NCBI RefSeq assembly: GCF_937903345.1
Contig: NZ_CALCZQ010000061.1
Span: 62,001-126,000 of the forward strand
DNA length: 64,000 nt
Reading direction: 5' to 3'
DNA from: an uncultured Emticicia sp.
GTDB taxonomy: Bacteria > Bacteroidota > Bacteroidia > Cytophagales > Spirosomataceae
Below the pieces are notes generated by a model. That model saw nothing but the letters and a program-made list of their open reading frames with translations. It ran no database searches and had not been told where the DNA came from. The position numbers and the translations under genes were made by a program. Position 1 is the stretch's first letter, and each line of letters starts with the position of its first letter. Positions 1 to 8,210 of this stretch are shown here, one piece after another.

Positions 1-91
1 TTATTCTTCTTCCGTTAGCTGTTTCCATACGCTCACGGAATCCGTGTTTGTTACGACGCTTTCTATTTGATGGTTGGAATGTCCTTTTCAT
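1..91 (-). CDS. rpmH: 50S ribosomal protein L34 (partial, C-terminus off window)
   Basis: Reading the minus strand from the ATG at 91 gives MKRTFQPSNRKRRNKHGFRE followed by RMETANGRRI, the highly conserved N-terminal 30 residues of bacterial L34. L34 is a small basic protein of the large ribosomal subunit, usually about 50 residues, so roughly 20 residues lie beyond the left edge. The gene is divergent from the M61 peptidase, and a good promoter for it lies at 137-166. In many bacteria rnpA follows rpmH, but that part is outside the window. Confidence 0.96.
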   Translation of the reverse strand, partial: MKRTFQPSNRKRRNKHGFRERMETANGRRI

Positions 92-136
92 TATATTTTT
101 GTTATTTTTGTCCTTTGAATGCTAAATTCTAGAGTG

Positions 137-166
137 CAAAAGTACTACTATTTTTTAAAACCACAA
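137..166 (-). promoter_or_regulatory. Bacteroidota-type promoter of rpmH
   Basis: On the minus strand TTG (166-164) is followed after 19 bases by TACTTTTG (144-137). This matches the TTG / TAnnTTTG promoter of the Bacteroidota primary sigma factor. It leaves a leader of about 40 bases before the rpmH ATG. Its position supports starting the divergent M61 gene at 188 rather than at 119. Confidence 0.7.
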
Positions 167-187
167 AATCCTAAAGAAAAAAACTAT

Positions 188-1636
188 ATGAAATATAAAA
201 TATATTCCAAAAATAAAGCATCTCATTTCATTGACGTCGAATGTAGCATCGAAAACATCAAAAATGAAGAAATTGAACTTCAATTACCTTCTTGGCGGCC
301 CGGGCGTTATGAATTACAAAATTTTGCTAAAAATATTCAAAGTTTTGAAGTTTTCGACGAAAATAATCAAAAACTAAAAGCATCAAAAATTACAAAAGAC
401 CGCTGGAAAGTACATACCTGTGGAGCGACCCACATTACGGCAAAATATAATTATTATGCCAATGTGATCAATGGGGGAAGCAGTTTTGTCGATGAAAATA
501 TTTTGTATGTAAACCCAGTAAACCTATGTATTTATGCAGAAGGTTATATAACTGAACCTTGCAAATTAGAATTATATAAAGCTGATAATCAAGAAATTGC
601 GGGATTAAATGACCAACAAAAACTGGATGATGATCAAGTAAGCATGCTGTTTAATGATTTCTATCATTTGGCAGATTCACCTTTTATCGTCAGTTCGAAT
701 TTAAAACATGACTTTTACGAAGTCGGAAAAGTAAAATTTAATATTTGGTTTGAAGGAAACCTTTCAAGAGACTATTTACACCAAATAAAAACCGATTTTA
801 AAAAATTTACGGAAGAACAAATCAAACTTTTTGGTGAATTTCCTGAAAAAGCCTATCACTTTATTACATGGATTTTACCAAAACCCTATTATCATGGAGT
901 TGAGCACCGAAGCTCTACGATGCAGGTTTTGGGGCCAGACGGTCAAGATTTTGAAGGTTCCACGACCGAAGAGCTTTATATTGATTTGCTGGGTTTGGCT
1001 TCACACGAGCTTTTTCATACTTGGAATATTTGTAAACTTCGCCCTGTTGAGCTGCTCCCTTATGACTACACGAAGGAAAATTATTTTTCGACCTGCTTCG
1101 TTGCCGAGGGTATAACGACTTATTATGGAGATTTGATGCTTTATCGTTCGGGGGTTTTCATTTTTAATCAATATTTTAAAGAATTGGAATCCTATTACAA
1201 ACGCCATTTTGACCACGCTAACAATGCCTCTCAATCACTTGTTGAATCTTCATGGGATTTATGGCTTGATGGCTATACCCAAAGCATTCCCGACCGCAAA
1301 GTTTCAGTGTACCATAAAGGGGCAATAGCCGCACAGATTTTGGATCTGCATCTTCAACGAGTTTCGGACAAAACTCGCTCTTTGGATAATGTAATGGCTT
1401 TGATGTGGCAGCGTTTCGGAAAATCTGAAAATGGCACGCCATTGAAAGGCTACACTTTGCAAGATTATAAAGATATTTGTGAGGAAGTGGCTGAGGAATC
1501 GCTTGATTGGTATTTTGAAAAATGTATTTTCGGTACAGAATCTCTTTTTAATTTACTCAACAGCTATCTTCAAGACATTGATTTGCAGATAGTTAGGAAC
1601 GAAGAAGGACTGGTTAAATTAGAAATCCTTAGTTAA
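188..1636 (+). CDS. M61 family (glycyl aminopeptidase-like) metallopeptidase
   Basis: The protein has 482 residues. The zinc motif HELFH is at about residues 273-277, and the third ligand is probably Glu 307 in the EGITTYYGD segment, as in peptidase family M61. The N-terminal third has the beta-rich M61 region, including PSWRPGRYELQNFA. Many M61 proteins run to about 600 residues with a C-terminal PDZ domain. This one stops after the catalytic region, so the PDZ appears to be missing. No signal peptide is evident, suggesting a cytoplasmic enzyme. I chose the ATG at 188 because the upstream extension to 119 is low-complexity and overlaps the rpmH promoter. The substrate cannot be deduced. Confidence 0.85.
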   Translation: MKYKIYSKNKASHFIDVECSIENIKNEEIELQLPSWRPGRYELQNFAKNIQSFEVFDENNQKLKASKITKDRWKVHTCGATHITAKYNYYANVINGGSSFVDENILYVNPVNLCIYAEGYITEPCKLELYKADNQEIAGLNDQQKLDDDQVSMLFNDFYHLADSPFIVSSNLKHDFYEVGKVKFNIWFEGNLSRDYLHQIKTDFKKFTEEQIKLFGEFPEKAYHFITWILPKPYYHGVEHRSSTMQVLGPDGQDFEGSTTEELYIDLLGLASHELFHTWNICKLRPVELLPYDYTKENYFSTCFVAEGITTYYGDLMLYRSGVFIFNQYFKELESYYKRHFDHANNASQSLVESSWDLWLDGYTQSIPDRKVSVYHKGAIAAQILDLHLQRVSDKTRSLDNVMALMWQRFGKSENGTPLKGYTLQDYKDICEEVAEESLDWYFEKCIFGTESLFNLLNSYLQDIDLQIVRNEEGLVKLEILS

Positions 1637-1688
1637 ATATTACCTCAAACACTCTTAATTATACATTATTCATTATCAATTAAAATAA

Positions 1689-2096
1689 ATGTTTTCATTC
1701 GACTACGACTACCGAATCCGTTACGCCGACATTGACCAAATGGGCTATATGTATTATGGAAATTATGCAAAACTCTACGAAATTGGTCGAGTAGAAGCTT
1801 TACGTTCATTGGGACTTCGTTACCGAGATTTAGAAGAAACAGGCATCATTATGCCAGTTTATGAAAATAAATCTCGTTTTATTTCACCTGCCAAATATGA
1901 TGATTTAGTAACCATTCGAGTGATTATCAGGGCATTACCTAAGGTTAGAATTATATTTCACTACGAAATATATGATAAGCAACAAACGCTTTTACACACT
2001 GGCGAAACCACATTGGTTTTTGTAAAAACATCAAACAATAGAATTACGACATGTCCAGAAGAAATTACTGATAGATTATTGCCTTTTTTTAAGTAA
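1689..2096 (+). CDS. acyl-CoA thioesterase, YbgC/4-hydroxybenzoyl-CoA thioesterase type
   Basis: This is a 135-residue single hot-dog domain. The N-terminal segment IRYADIDQMGYMYYGNYAK carries the family's catalytic Asp (about residue 15) and the G-x-x-Y-x-x-Y pattern of YbgC-like enzymes. The length is typical. Such proteins hydrolyse short-chain or aryl acyl-CoA thioesters in the cytoplasm. It lies 52 bases after the M61 gene on the same strand and may share its transcript. Hairpins follow the stop codon. The physiological substrate is unknown. Confidence 0.85.
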   Translation: MFSFDYDYRIRYADIDQMGYMYYGNYAKLYEIGRVEALRSLGLRYRDLEETGIIMPVYENKSRFISPAKYDDLVTIRVIIRALPKVRIIFHYEIYDKQQTLLHTGETTLVFVKTSNNRITTCPEEITDRLLPFFK

Positions 2097-2123
2097 AGCA
2101 ATTTTTCAAATTGCTCAAAAAAA

Positions 2124-2153
2124 ATGAGCCACCTCAAGAAAGAAGTGGCTCAT
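2124..2153. terminator. bidirectional terminator between thioesterase and amidase genes
   Basis: Perfect 9-bp stem ATGAGCCAC / GTGGCTCAT around a 12-base loop, with A-rich sequence on the left and TTATTT on the right. It separates two convergent genes. Two weaker hairpins flank it: AGCAATTT/AAATTGCT near 2098-2116 and GAACAATTT/AAATTGTTC near 2167-2187. Confidence 0.8.
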
Positions 2154-2186
2154 TATTTACAAAAGGGAACAATTTAAAAAATTGTT

Positions 2187-3836
2187 CTACAACTTCGGAT
2201 GTTTTTTATGAAAATCAGTCGCATCTTGGTAAGCTTTTGCCACTTGTAAAAGCTTTGCTTCACCAAATAATTTACCCATAAAAGTAATACTCAAAGGTCG
2301 GCCTTCCGAGCGAAAACCATTAGGCAAAACCACGCAAGGATGGCCTGTGAGATTGGTCATTGTCAAATTTTTACTAAATGATGGCGTGATATACACATCA
2401 AATCCTTTTAGCGTTTTATCTAATTCTTGAATCAATAAAGTACGATGGCGATTGGCTTGTAAATATTCAACTGCAGGCACAAATCGAGCTGACCGAAAGG
2501 CATTTGGCCAAGCATTCTTGCTTTGTCTGACCATCAAATCATCTTTGCCTGAGCGAGTCAAATCATCAAAAGCAGCGGCAGCTTCTACACCCAACAAAAA
2601 ACTAATTTCATTCGATGGTAAAGTTGGTAATTCAATCGGAATAAGCTCTGCACCGAGTTTTTTGAGGGTGACCAAAGTAAGCGAATCGGTCGTTTTATTG
2701 GGAGATTTTCTTTCAAAATCGCTTTTTACATAAGCAATTTTCATGCCTTTTATCCCTTGTGTTCCATCATAATTAAAAGGGGCCTTCATACAAGTAAAGT
2801 CTTGATTATCAACTCCTTGAATCGTATTCAGAACAATAGCACAATCTTCAACTGTGCGGCAAATCGGCCCTAATTTGTCCATACTCCAACTCAAAGCCAT
2901 TGCACCTGTACGAGGTACTCGCCCAAAGGTTGGACGCAAACCCGTAGTTCCGCATTCGGTTGAAGGTGATACAATCGAACCGAGTGTTTCACTTCCTATA
3001 GCAAAAGGTAAAAGACCAGCCGAAACTGAAGAAGCCGAACCCGCCGATGAGCCGCTCGAACCACGTTTCAAGTCCCACGGATTTAAAGTTTTTCCGCCAA
3101 ACCAAACATCGCCCATTGCGAGTTCACCGAGGGTCAACTTGGCACAAAGCACTGCACCTGCTTGCTCCAAACGCTGAATAACGGTAGCATCGTTATCAAT
3201 CATTTGATTTTTATAAGGCACCGAACCCCAGGTTGTTTTATAACCTTTTACAGCCAGTAAATCTTTTGCCCCATAGGGAATACCATGCAGAAAACCACGA
3301 TATTTGCCTGCCTTAATCTCAAAATCGGCTTGGGTGGCTTGTTTTAAAGCCAAATCTTCGGTAATCTTAACCACACAATGCAGTTGACTATCGTATTTTT
3401 TTAGTCTTTCTAGAAAAAACTTTGTCAATTCAGTAGAAGTAATCTGCTTGGTTTTGAGTAATTCACCCAATTCTCGTACCGAATAAAAAGCCAAATCCTC
3501 ACGATTTGCGGGTAATTTTACAGCCGAAATTTGTGAAGCCTTGAAAGGAAAGAAGTTTTTTTCAAACTCAAAACCCAATGGAAGAGGATTGAAATACAAA
3601 GCCGGCGAAACGCTATTATCAAGTGGCACTTTTCGCATGGCTTCAAAATCCTTTTGATTATCTCGCAAATCATTGAGCATCGAATCAGCTTCGGCATCGG
3701 TAAAGTCAAGTCCTAAGATTTTCTCAGCTTGATTGATTACTTCAACTGTCAAAGGTGGATTTTCTACAACTTTAGTGATGAATGCACCCAAACCAAGCGA
3801 AAATAAACAGGCGACGGGTAAAATTAGTTTTTTCAT
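2187..3836 (-). CDS. secreted amidase (amidase-signature family)
   Basis: The 549-residue protein starts with a hydrophobic signal sequence (MKKLILPVACLFSLGLGAF), so it is probably exported. The amidase-signature core is clear. YGAKDLL carries the catalytic Lys. GSSGSSAGSASS carries the cis-Ser. GSETLGSIVSP holds the nucleophilic Ser of the family's GSDTGGS motif. About 130 residues precede the core, more than in GatA, and gatB/gatC-like genes are absent. This argues for a stand-alone periplasmic amidase and not for the tRNA amidotransferase subunit. Substrate unknown. Confidence 0.88.
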   Translation of the reverse strand: MKKLILPVACLFSLGLGAFITKVVENPPLTVEVINQAEKILGLDFTDAEADSMLNDLRDNQKDFEAMRKVPLDNSVSPALYFNPLPLGFEFEKNFFPFKASQISAVKLPANREDLAFYSVRELGELLKTKQITSTELTKFFLERLKKYDSQLHCVVKITEDLALKQATQADFEIKAGKYRGFLHGIPYGAKDLLAVKGYKTTWGSVPYKNQMIDNDATVIQRLEQAGAVLCAKLTLGELAMGDVWFGGKTLNPWDLKRGSSGSSAGSASSVSAGLLPFAIGSETLGSIVSPSTECGTTGLRPTFGRVPRTGAMALSWSMDKLGPICRTVEDCAIVLNTIQGVDNQDFTCMKAPFNYDGTQGIKGMKIAYVKSDFERKSPNKTTDSLTLVTLKKLGAELIPIELPTLPSNEISFLLGVEAAAAFDDLTRSGKDDLMVRQSKNAWPNAFRSARFVPAVEYLQANRHRTLLIQELDKTLKGFDVYITPSFSKNLTMTNLTGHPCVVLPNGFRSEGRPLSITFMGKLFGEAKLLQVAKAYQDATDFHKKHPKL

Positions 3837-3925
3837 TATGCTGATGATTATTTTTTTACAATTTAGATAAAAGCAGAGTTTATGAAAAGAGTTTTTAGTT
3901 TTTATTATTAGAACTAATTTCTGAG

Positions 3926-3933
3926 TATATTTG
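3926..3933 (+). promoter_or_regulatory. -7 box upstream of M28 peptidase
   Basis: TATATTTG matches the Bacteroidota -7 consensus TAnnTTTG and lies 30 bases before the chosen ATG at 3964. No clear TTG is present at the usual distance, so this is only a partial match. Confidence 0.4.
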
Positions 3934-3963
3934 ATTTTTAGTTTATCAACAAAATTTCAATCA

Positions 3964-5190
3964 ATGAAAAAAATATGCTATCTATCAGCTCTTGGGATTC
4001 TTTTTTTGGCTGGACAACTTTCCGCTCAAACATCCAATGGCATAAAAAAACACATTGATTATTTAGCATCCGATAAACTCGAAGGGCGTGGGACAGGAAC
4101 AGAAGGAGGTAAAGCTGCAGCAAAATATATAGAAAAACAATTCAAGAAAATCGGACTAAAACCCTACGGCGATAAAGGAACTTATCTACAAGAATTTCCT
4201 GCTAAAAAAGGTTTACCACCCAATATTAGTTATGTACAAGCTACCAATGTAGTAGGTTTTTTGGATAATGGTTCAGAAAAAACCATCGTCATTGGAGCAC
4301 ACTATGACCACCTCGGTAAAGGCGACCAAGGGAGTTCGCTGGAAGCAAATTCGGTTGGAAACATTCATAACGGAGCAGACGATAATGCTTCTGGAACGGC
4401 TGGTTTGATAGAAATGGCAAAGTTTTATGCAAAAAACAATAGCAAGGAAAAACACAATTTTTTATTTATTGGTTTTTCGGGCGAAGAATTGGGCTTAATC
4501 GGTTCAAAATATTATGCTGATAATGCCACAGTGGATTTAAAATCAGTCAATTGTATGATAAATATGGACATGATTGGGCGTTATCGTGACGATAAAGGTT
4601 TAACGATTGGCGGTTGGGGAACCAGTAGCTTTTGGGGCAAAAATATTCCACAATTGGCTTTAAAGCAAGGAGTTAAATACAATGTTGACTCGGCAGGAGT
4701 TGGCCCATCCGACCACACTTCATTTTATCTTAAAAACCTGCCAGTATTGTTTTTCTTTACAGGAGCTCACCAAGAGTACCATAAACCAAGCGATGATGCA
4801 AACTTGATAAATGCTGAAGGCGAAGTAAAAGTTTTGGACTTAGCAAAAAGCATTATTGAGAAAATAGAAATAGCCCCGAAACTTGATTTTATACAGGTGG
4901 CAAACAATCCACACGCCAGCAATGCACGAAGTAGTTTTAAAGTAACGATGGGTATTATTCCTGACTACGCGTATGACAAAGGTGGAGTAAGAATCGACGG
5001 CGTAAGCAAAGGTCGCCCAGCAGAAATAGCAGGGATCCAAGCGGGTGACATAATTATGAAACTTGGAGAAAACCCAACTACCGATGTACAAGCATACATG
5101 AAAGCACTCGGAAAGTTTGAAAAAGGACAAACAATTGATGCCGAAGTAAAGCGTGGGACTGAAAAAATGATTTTAAAGATTACTTTTTAA
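3964..5190 (+). CDS. M28 family zinc aminopeptidase with C-terminal PDZ domain, exported
   Basis: The protein has 408 residues and a signal peptide (MKKICYLSALGILFLAGQLS, cleavage near AQT). Expected co-catalytic zinc ligands of family M28 are all visible: HYDHLG (H113), ADDNASG (Asp), SGEELGLIGS (Glu pair), MINMDMIGR (Asp) and GPSDHTSFY (His). A PDZ domain occupies about residues 325-408, including GVRIDGVSKGRPAEIAGIQ. The start at 3964 gives a proper signal peptide, while an earlier in-frame codon at 3931 overlaps a promoter-like element. It probably trims peptides in the periplasm. A convergent terminator separates it from dnaX. Confidence 0.92.
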   Translation: MKKICYLSALGILFLAGQLSAQTSNGIKKHIDYLASDKLEGRGTGTEGGKAAAKYIEKQFKKIGLKPYGDKGTYLQEFPAKKGLPPNISYVQATNVVGFLDNGSEKTIVIGAHYDHLGKGDQGSSLEANSVGNIHNGADDNASGTAGLIEMAKFYAKNNSKEKHNFLFIGFSGEELGLIGSKYYADNATVDLKSVNCMINMDMIGRYRDDKGLTIGGWGTSSFWGKNIPQLALKQGVKYNVDSAGVGPSDHTSFYLKNLPVLFFFTGAHQEYHKPSDDANLINAEGEVKVLDLAKSIIEKIEIAPKLDFIQVANNPHASNARSSFKVTMGIIPDYAYDKGGVRIDGVSKGRPAEIAGIQAGDIIMKLGENPTTDVQAYMKALGKFEKGQTIDAEVKRGTEKMILKITF

Positions 5191-5201
5191 ACCTTGCATA
5201 A

Positions 5202-5240
5202 TTGACAAATTTGCAGTAGAATAATTGGCAAATTTGTCAA
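5202..5240. terminator. bidirectional terminator between M28 peptidase and dnaX
   Basis: Thirteen-base inverted repeat TTGACAAATTTGC / GCAAATTTGTCAA around a 13-base loop between two convergent stop codons. There is no long T run, so strength is uncertain. Confidence 0.6.
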
Positions 5241-5245
5241 TGCTA

Positions 5246-7042
5246 TTAAAATACCAACTCCAAACCCAATTTATCTCTTAATTCTAATAAAGCAGGATTT
5301 TTATTGGCTAAATATTCAAATTTCTCCTGTGCAGTATAAGGTCGGCGTTCGGTAGTTGACTCTACAATTTCAGAGGTAATTTGTATTGAAGCATTTCTTA
5401 GACTTTGACGGAGAAAAGTAGCCAATTCTTGTTTCAATTGTACCAAAGTATCCATCTGAATCTGATTATCCAACTGCAACTTAAAGGTTGTACCTTCCAA
5501 CACAAAATCACGCTTGAGCATTACCTTTAAAGTCTCAATATCTCGTTCATTGGCAAATGTAAATAATGCTTGTTGAGCAGTTTCATAAGTAAACGAATCA
5601 TGATAATTTGGCAAAAATGGCTCATTATCAACACTTTTCACTTCCATTTTTGGGCTTAAAACCGTAGTTTCAATATCAACAGTAGAGCGAAGTTTTGAAG
5701 AAGCCATCGAAGGGCGGGAAGCTGGCTGTGCACTCTGAGCGGTACTTGACGAATTAGGCATAACCAGTCTTTCAGGCACAGCAGGTATCGAATCCACGTA
5801 ACTTGACCTTGCTTGAGAAGTTGTAGTAGCAATGGCTAAGTCAGATTTCTGTTCCGAACTCTCAGCCCTTGCTTTTGATTGTAAAGCTATTGAATTACTA
5901 TTTTTTTTTTCGTCCCCGTTGTTGGGTAGCTCACTCAGCGTCAAAACTTGCTGAATCTGTGAGAGTTTCATTAACCCAATTTCAACGTGTAAACGCTGAT
6001 TTTTAGCCGATTTATAATTTAAATCAAGTTGGCTTCCAATACTTAACGAAGAAAATATATAACCTAGCGATAATTTAGCCGATTGCTCAATGTATCGTTG
6101 TTGAATAGAATCAGCCACCTGCAAAAGCTTTACTGTTTGCGGGTCTTTACTTACCATGATATTTCTAAAATGTTCATTCAAACCCACCACAAACTGGTGT
6201 CCATCGAAACCTTTTTCCAAAATTTCATTGTATAATAAAAATGCTTCCGACACATTTCCTGTCCATAAAGCCTCGGTCATACGGAAGTAATAATCATAAT
6301 CAAGAATATGTAAATTTTCTAATACAGCTTGATAAGTCAAACCATTTCCAGAAGAAAAAGTAACATTCAAATCAAACATCGAAAGGGCATCACGCAAACC
6401 ACCATCAGCCTTCTGGGCAATCAGTTCAAGTGCTTGATAATCAGCTTTAACAGCTTCTTTTACAGCCACATTTGCCAAATGATCGGCAATGTCTTTTATT
6501 TGAATACGGTTAAAATCAAAAATCTGACAACGACTCAGAATAGTTGGCAAAATTTTGTGTTTTTCAGTGGTTGCTAAAATAAAAATGGCGTAGCTTGGCG
6601 GCTCTTCGAGGGTTTTCAAAAAAGCATTGAAAGCCGAGGCTGAGAGCATGTGAACCTCATCAATGATATAAATCTTATACTTGCCCGATTGCGGTGGAAA
6701 ACGCACTTGGTCAGTCAAGTTTCTAATATCTTCGACCGAGTTATTGGAAGCCGCATCAAGTTCGTGAATATTAAACGAGGCATTATTATTGAAACTCTTG
6801 CAAGAATCACACTCATTACACGGCGAAATATCTTCTGTAAGATTTTGACAATTGATGGTTTTGGCCAAAATTCTGGCACAGGTTGTTTTACCAACACCAC
6901 GAGGGCCACAAAACAAAAACGCCTGTGCCAAATGATTGGTGCGAATGGCATTTTGCAAAGTAGTTGTTATGTGCGACTGACCCACAACTGCATCAAAAGT
7001 TATAGGGCGATATTTTCGAGCAGAAACAACAAATTTTTCCAT
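5246..7042 (-). CDS. dnaX: DNA polymerase III subunits gamma/tau
   Basis: The protein has 598 residues and is the ATPase of the clamp-loader complex. The AAA+ core is complete: Walker A GPRGVGKTT (46-54), zinc cysteines C65, C75, C78 and C81, Walker B IIDEVH (to 131) and the SRC sensor motif (170-172). Domain III runs to about residue 370. It is followed by a Ser/Ala/Gln-rich linker and a C-terminal domain (about 480-598) that in tau contacts the polymerase and helicase. A run of ten A in the coding strand spans codons 378-381, exactly at the gamma/linker border (separate entry). A psi-like gene lies just beyond the VOC gene. Confidence 0.97.
   Translation of the reverse strand: MEKFVVSARKYRPITFDAVVGQSHITTTLQNAIRTNHLAQAFLFCGPRGVGKTTCARILAKTINCQNLTEDISPCNECDSCKSFNNNASFNIHELDAASNNSVEDIRNLTDQVRFPPQSGKYKIYIIDEVHMLSASAFNAFLKTLEEPPSYAIFILATTEKHKILPTILSRCQIFDFNRIQIKDIADHLANVAVKEAVKADYQALELIAQKADGGLRDALSMFDLNVTFSSGNGLTYQAVLENLHILDYDYYFRMTEALWTGNVSEAFLLYNEILEKGFDGHQFVVGLNEHFRNIMVSKDPQTVKLLQVADSIQQRYIEQSAKLSLGYIFSSLSIGSQLDLNYKSAKNQRLHVEIGLMKLSQIQQVLTLSELPNNGDEKKNSNSIALQSKARAESSEQKSDLAIATTTSQARSSYVDSIPAVPERLVMPNSSSTAQSAQPASRPSMASSKLRSTVDIETTVLSPKMEVKSVDNEPFLPNYHDSFTYETAQQALFTFANERDIETLKVMLKRDFVLEGTTFKLQLDNQIQMDTLVQLKQELATFLRQSLRNASIQITSEIVESTTERRPYTAQEKFEYLANKNPALLELRDKLGLELVF
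5900..5911 (-). other. A10 slippery tract in dnaX, candidate programmed slippage site
   Basis: The coding strand reads GAC-GAA-AAA-AAA-AAT-AGT-AAT, with ten consecutive A (plus-strand T run 5901-5910). One extra A gives GAA AAA AAA AAA TAG, an immediate stop. One A fewer gives GAA AAA AAA ATA GTA ATT CAA TAG, a stop four codons later. Either event would yield a protein of about 381-384 residues that keeps domains I-III and lacks the tau-specific tail. Thermus dnaX is known to make gamma by transcriptional slippage on an A9 run, and E. coli by -1 frameshifting on A AAA AAG. Function here is inference. Confidence 0.6.
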
Positions 7043-7106
7043 GTCGCAAGTTACAAAAAAAATAGAATTTTAGGAGATTTTCATCCACAGAATCATTTGA
7101 TTTATT

Positions 7107-7114
7107 TACTTTTG
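7107..7114 (+). promoter_or_regulatory. -7 box upstream of the VOC gene
   Basis: TACTTTTG fits TAnnTTTG and lies 22 bases before the ATG at 7137. A TTG at the standard spacing is not visible. Confidence 0.4.
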
Positions 7115-7136
7115 TAGAGAAAAACCAAAGGATAAT

Positions 7137-7511
7137 ATGACTAACAAACTGACAATTAAGGCGTTTAACCACGTAGCTTTACAAATATCTGATATTGAAA
7201 AAAGTCGAGCTTTTTACTCAGACATACTTGGTTTAAAAGAAATTTTAGCTCCAGCCTTCGATTATCCTGTTGTTTGGTTTAGTTTAGGAAATGGCCGAGA
7301 AGTACATCTCATTGGTAGAAAACCAGAAGTTCCATTTACTCCAGTACGAAGTAATCATTTTGCACTCGAAGTAAGCGATATGTATTTGGCAGAGAAAATG
7401 CTGAAAGAAAATGGTGCAAACTGCTTACCCATAAAATCTCGCCCCGATGGAATTTTGCAGCTATTCCTAACCGACCCTGACGGAAATTTTATTGAACTTT
7501 GTCAGATTTAA
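7137..7511 (+). CDS. VOC family (glyoxalase/bleomycin-resistance fold) protein
   Basis: A 124-residue single VOC domain made of two beta-alpha-beta-beta-beta modules. It begins FNHVALQISDIEKSRAFYSD, with the first metal-ligand His, and ends with the typical LTDPDGNFIELCQI carrying the closing Glu. HLIGRKP and NHFALEV supply other candidate ligands. VOC members include lyases, dioxygenases and resistance proteins, and the exact reaction cannot be named. Its TAA overlaps the stop of the convergent psi-like gene by four bases, so no terminator lies between them. Confidence 0.85.
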   Translation: MTNKLTIKAFNHVALQISDIEKSRAFYSDILGLKEILAPAFDYPVVWFSLGNGREVHLIGRKPEVPFTPVRSNHFALEVSDMYLAEKMLKENGANCLPIKSRPDGILQLFLTDPDGNFIELCQI

Positions 7512-8044
7512 TTGCCAAACATCGCCTTCAAAGCTCCCCAAAGAGTCTTTTTCAAATCGAGGTTTGCATCGAGTACACGAAGTTCGTCTGAGAGTAAGAA
7601 ATCAACCCCAGCAATATTTTTTGGCTGGTAAATATTGAGCAGAATATTCCAGTTTATTTTACCCAAACCTACACCAAAACTTATAAATTTCTTTGTTACA
7701 TTTTGAGATAAAAATGACTGATAATCAAGTGTATTTTCTTTGCTCAACTCCACTAAATCAATTTGATCGAGCGTTAGTCCGATTGCTCCAAGAATTTTCA
7801 CCAAAAGTACTTTTTCTGATGCTGAAATCGTATCAGTCAGAATCAAGACTTGGTTTCGGAATTTAAAAGTTGGAATCGCTAGCTTGGCCACTTCCTTTGG
7901 AGAAATTAGGTCAACAACTGACTCTTGCACAATTGCTTTTTTCTCAACAAAAGGTTCTGTTTCCGCAGCTTTTGGACTTTCGGAAACTACATTTTTGTAG
8001 AGAGTCTCTTTACTGAAAAGATAATTGGCAAGATTTGAAGTCAT
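7508..8044 (-). CDS. candidate DNA polymerase III psi subunit (HolD-like)
   Basis: The 178-residue protein has no obvious annotated relative by eye, but it parallels E. coli HolD. A strand-helix segment VLILTD...VKILGAIGLTLDQIDLVEL resembles HolD's VMVAND...VLRALTVSPDQVLQL. The C-terminal LDANLDLKKTLWGALKAMF (W169) resembles HolD's LRANPTARAALWQQI. About 50 low-complexity residues at the N-terminus could hold the tau-binding segment. Psi bridges the clamp loader to chi and SSB, and dnaX lies one gene away. Bacteroidota psi proteins are seldom annotated, so the assignment is inference from motif layout. Alternative: an uncharacterised protein of uracil-DNA-glycosylase-like fold. Confidence 0.5.
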   Translation of the reverse strand: MTSNLANYLFSKETLYKNVVSESPKAAETEPFVEKKAIVQESVVDLISPKEVAKLAIPTFKFRNQVLILTDTISASEKVLLVKILGAIGLTLDQIDLVELSKENTLDYQSFLSQNVTKKFISFGVGLGKINWNILLNIYQPKNIAGVDFLLSDELRVLDANLDLKKTLWGALKAMFGN

Positions 8045-8153
8045 AGTTTTTAAGCTTGTAGAACAAGTTTCTAACTTGCTCCTGTTTGCTACTTACAAGT
8101 TTAAATCGGAACGGTCGGCCGCAACGGTTGCTTTCAAACTTGTGTTACAAAAT

Positions 8154-8186
8154 AAATGTGCCACATTTTCCAGATATGGCACATTT
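8154..8186 (-). terminator. terminator of purA
   Basis: Ten-base stem AAATGTGCCA / TGGCACATTT with a 13-base loop, 25 bases downstream of the purA stop, followed on the minus strand by a T-rich stretch. A second imperfect pair, ACAAGTTT / AAACTTGT, lies at about 8094-8143. Confidence 0.7.
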
Positions 8187-8210
8187 AATCAACATAAATT
8201 ATATTTTAGC

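Noticed and set aside
119..187. 23-codon N-terminal extension of the M61 peptidase
   Set aside because: It overlaps the rpmH promoter and is low-complexity, and the ATG at 188 gives the natural start of the domain.
2452..3177. Long plus-strand open frames opposite the amidase gene
   Set aside because: Antisense shadows of a well-supported coding sequence with no family features of their own.
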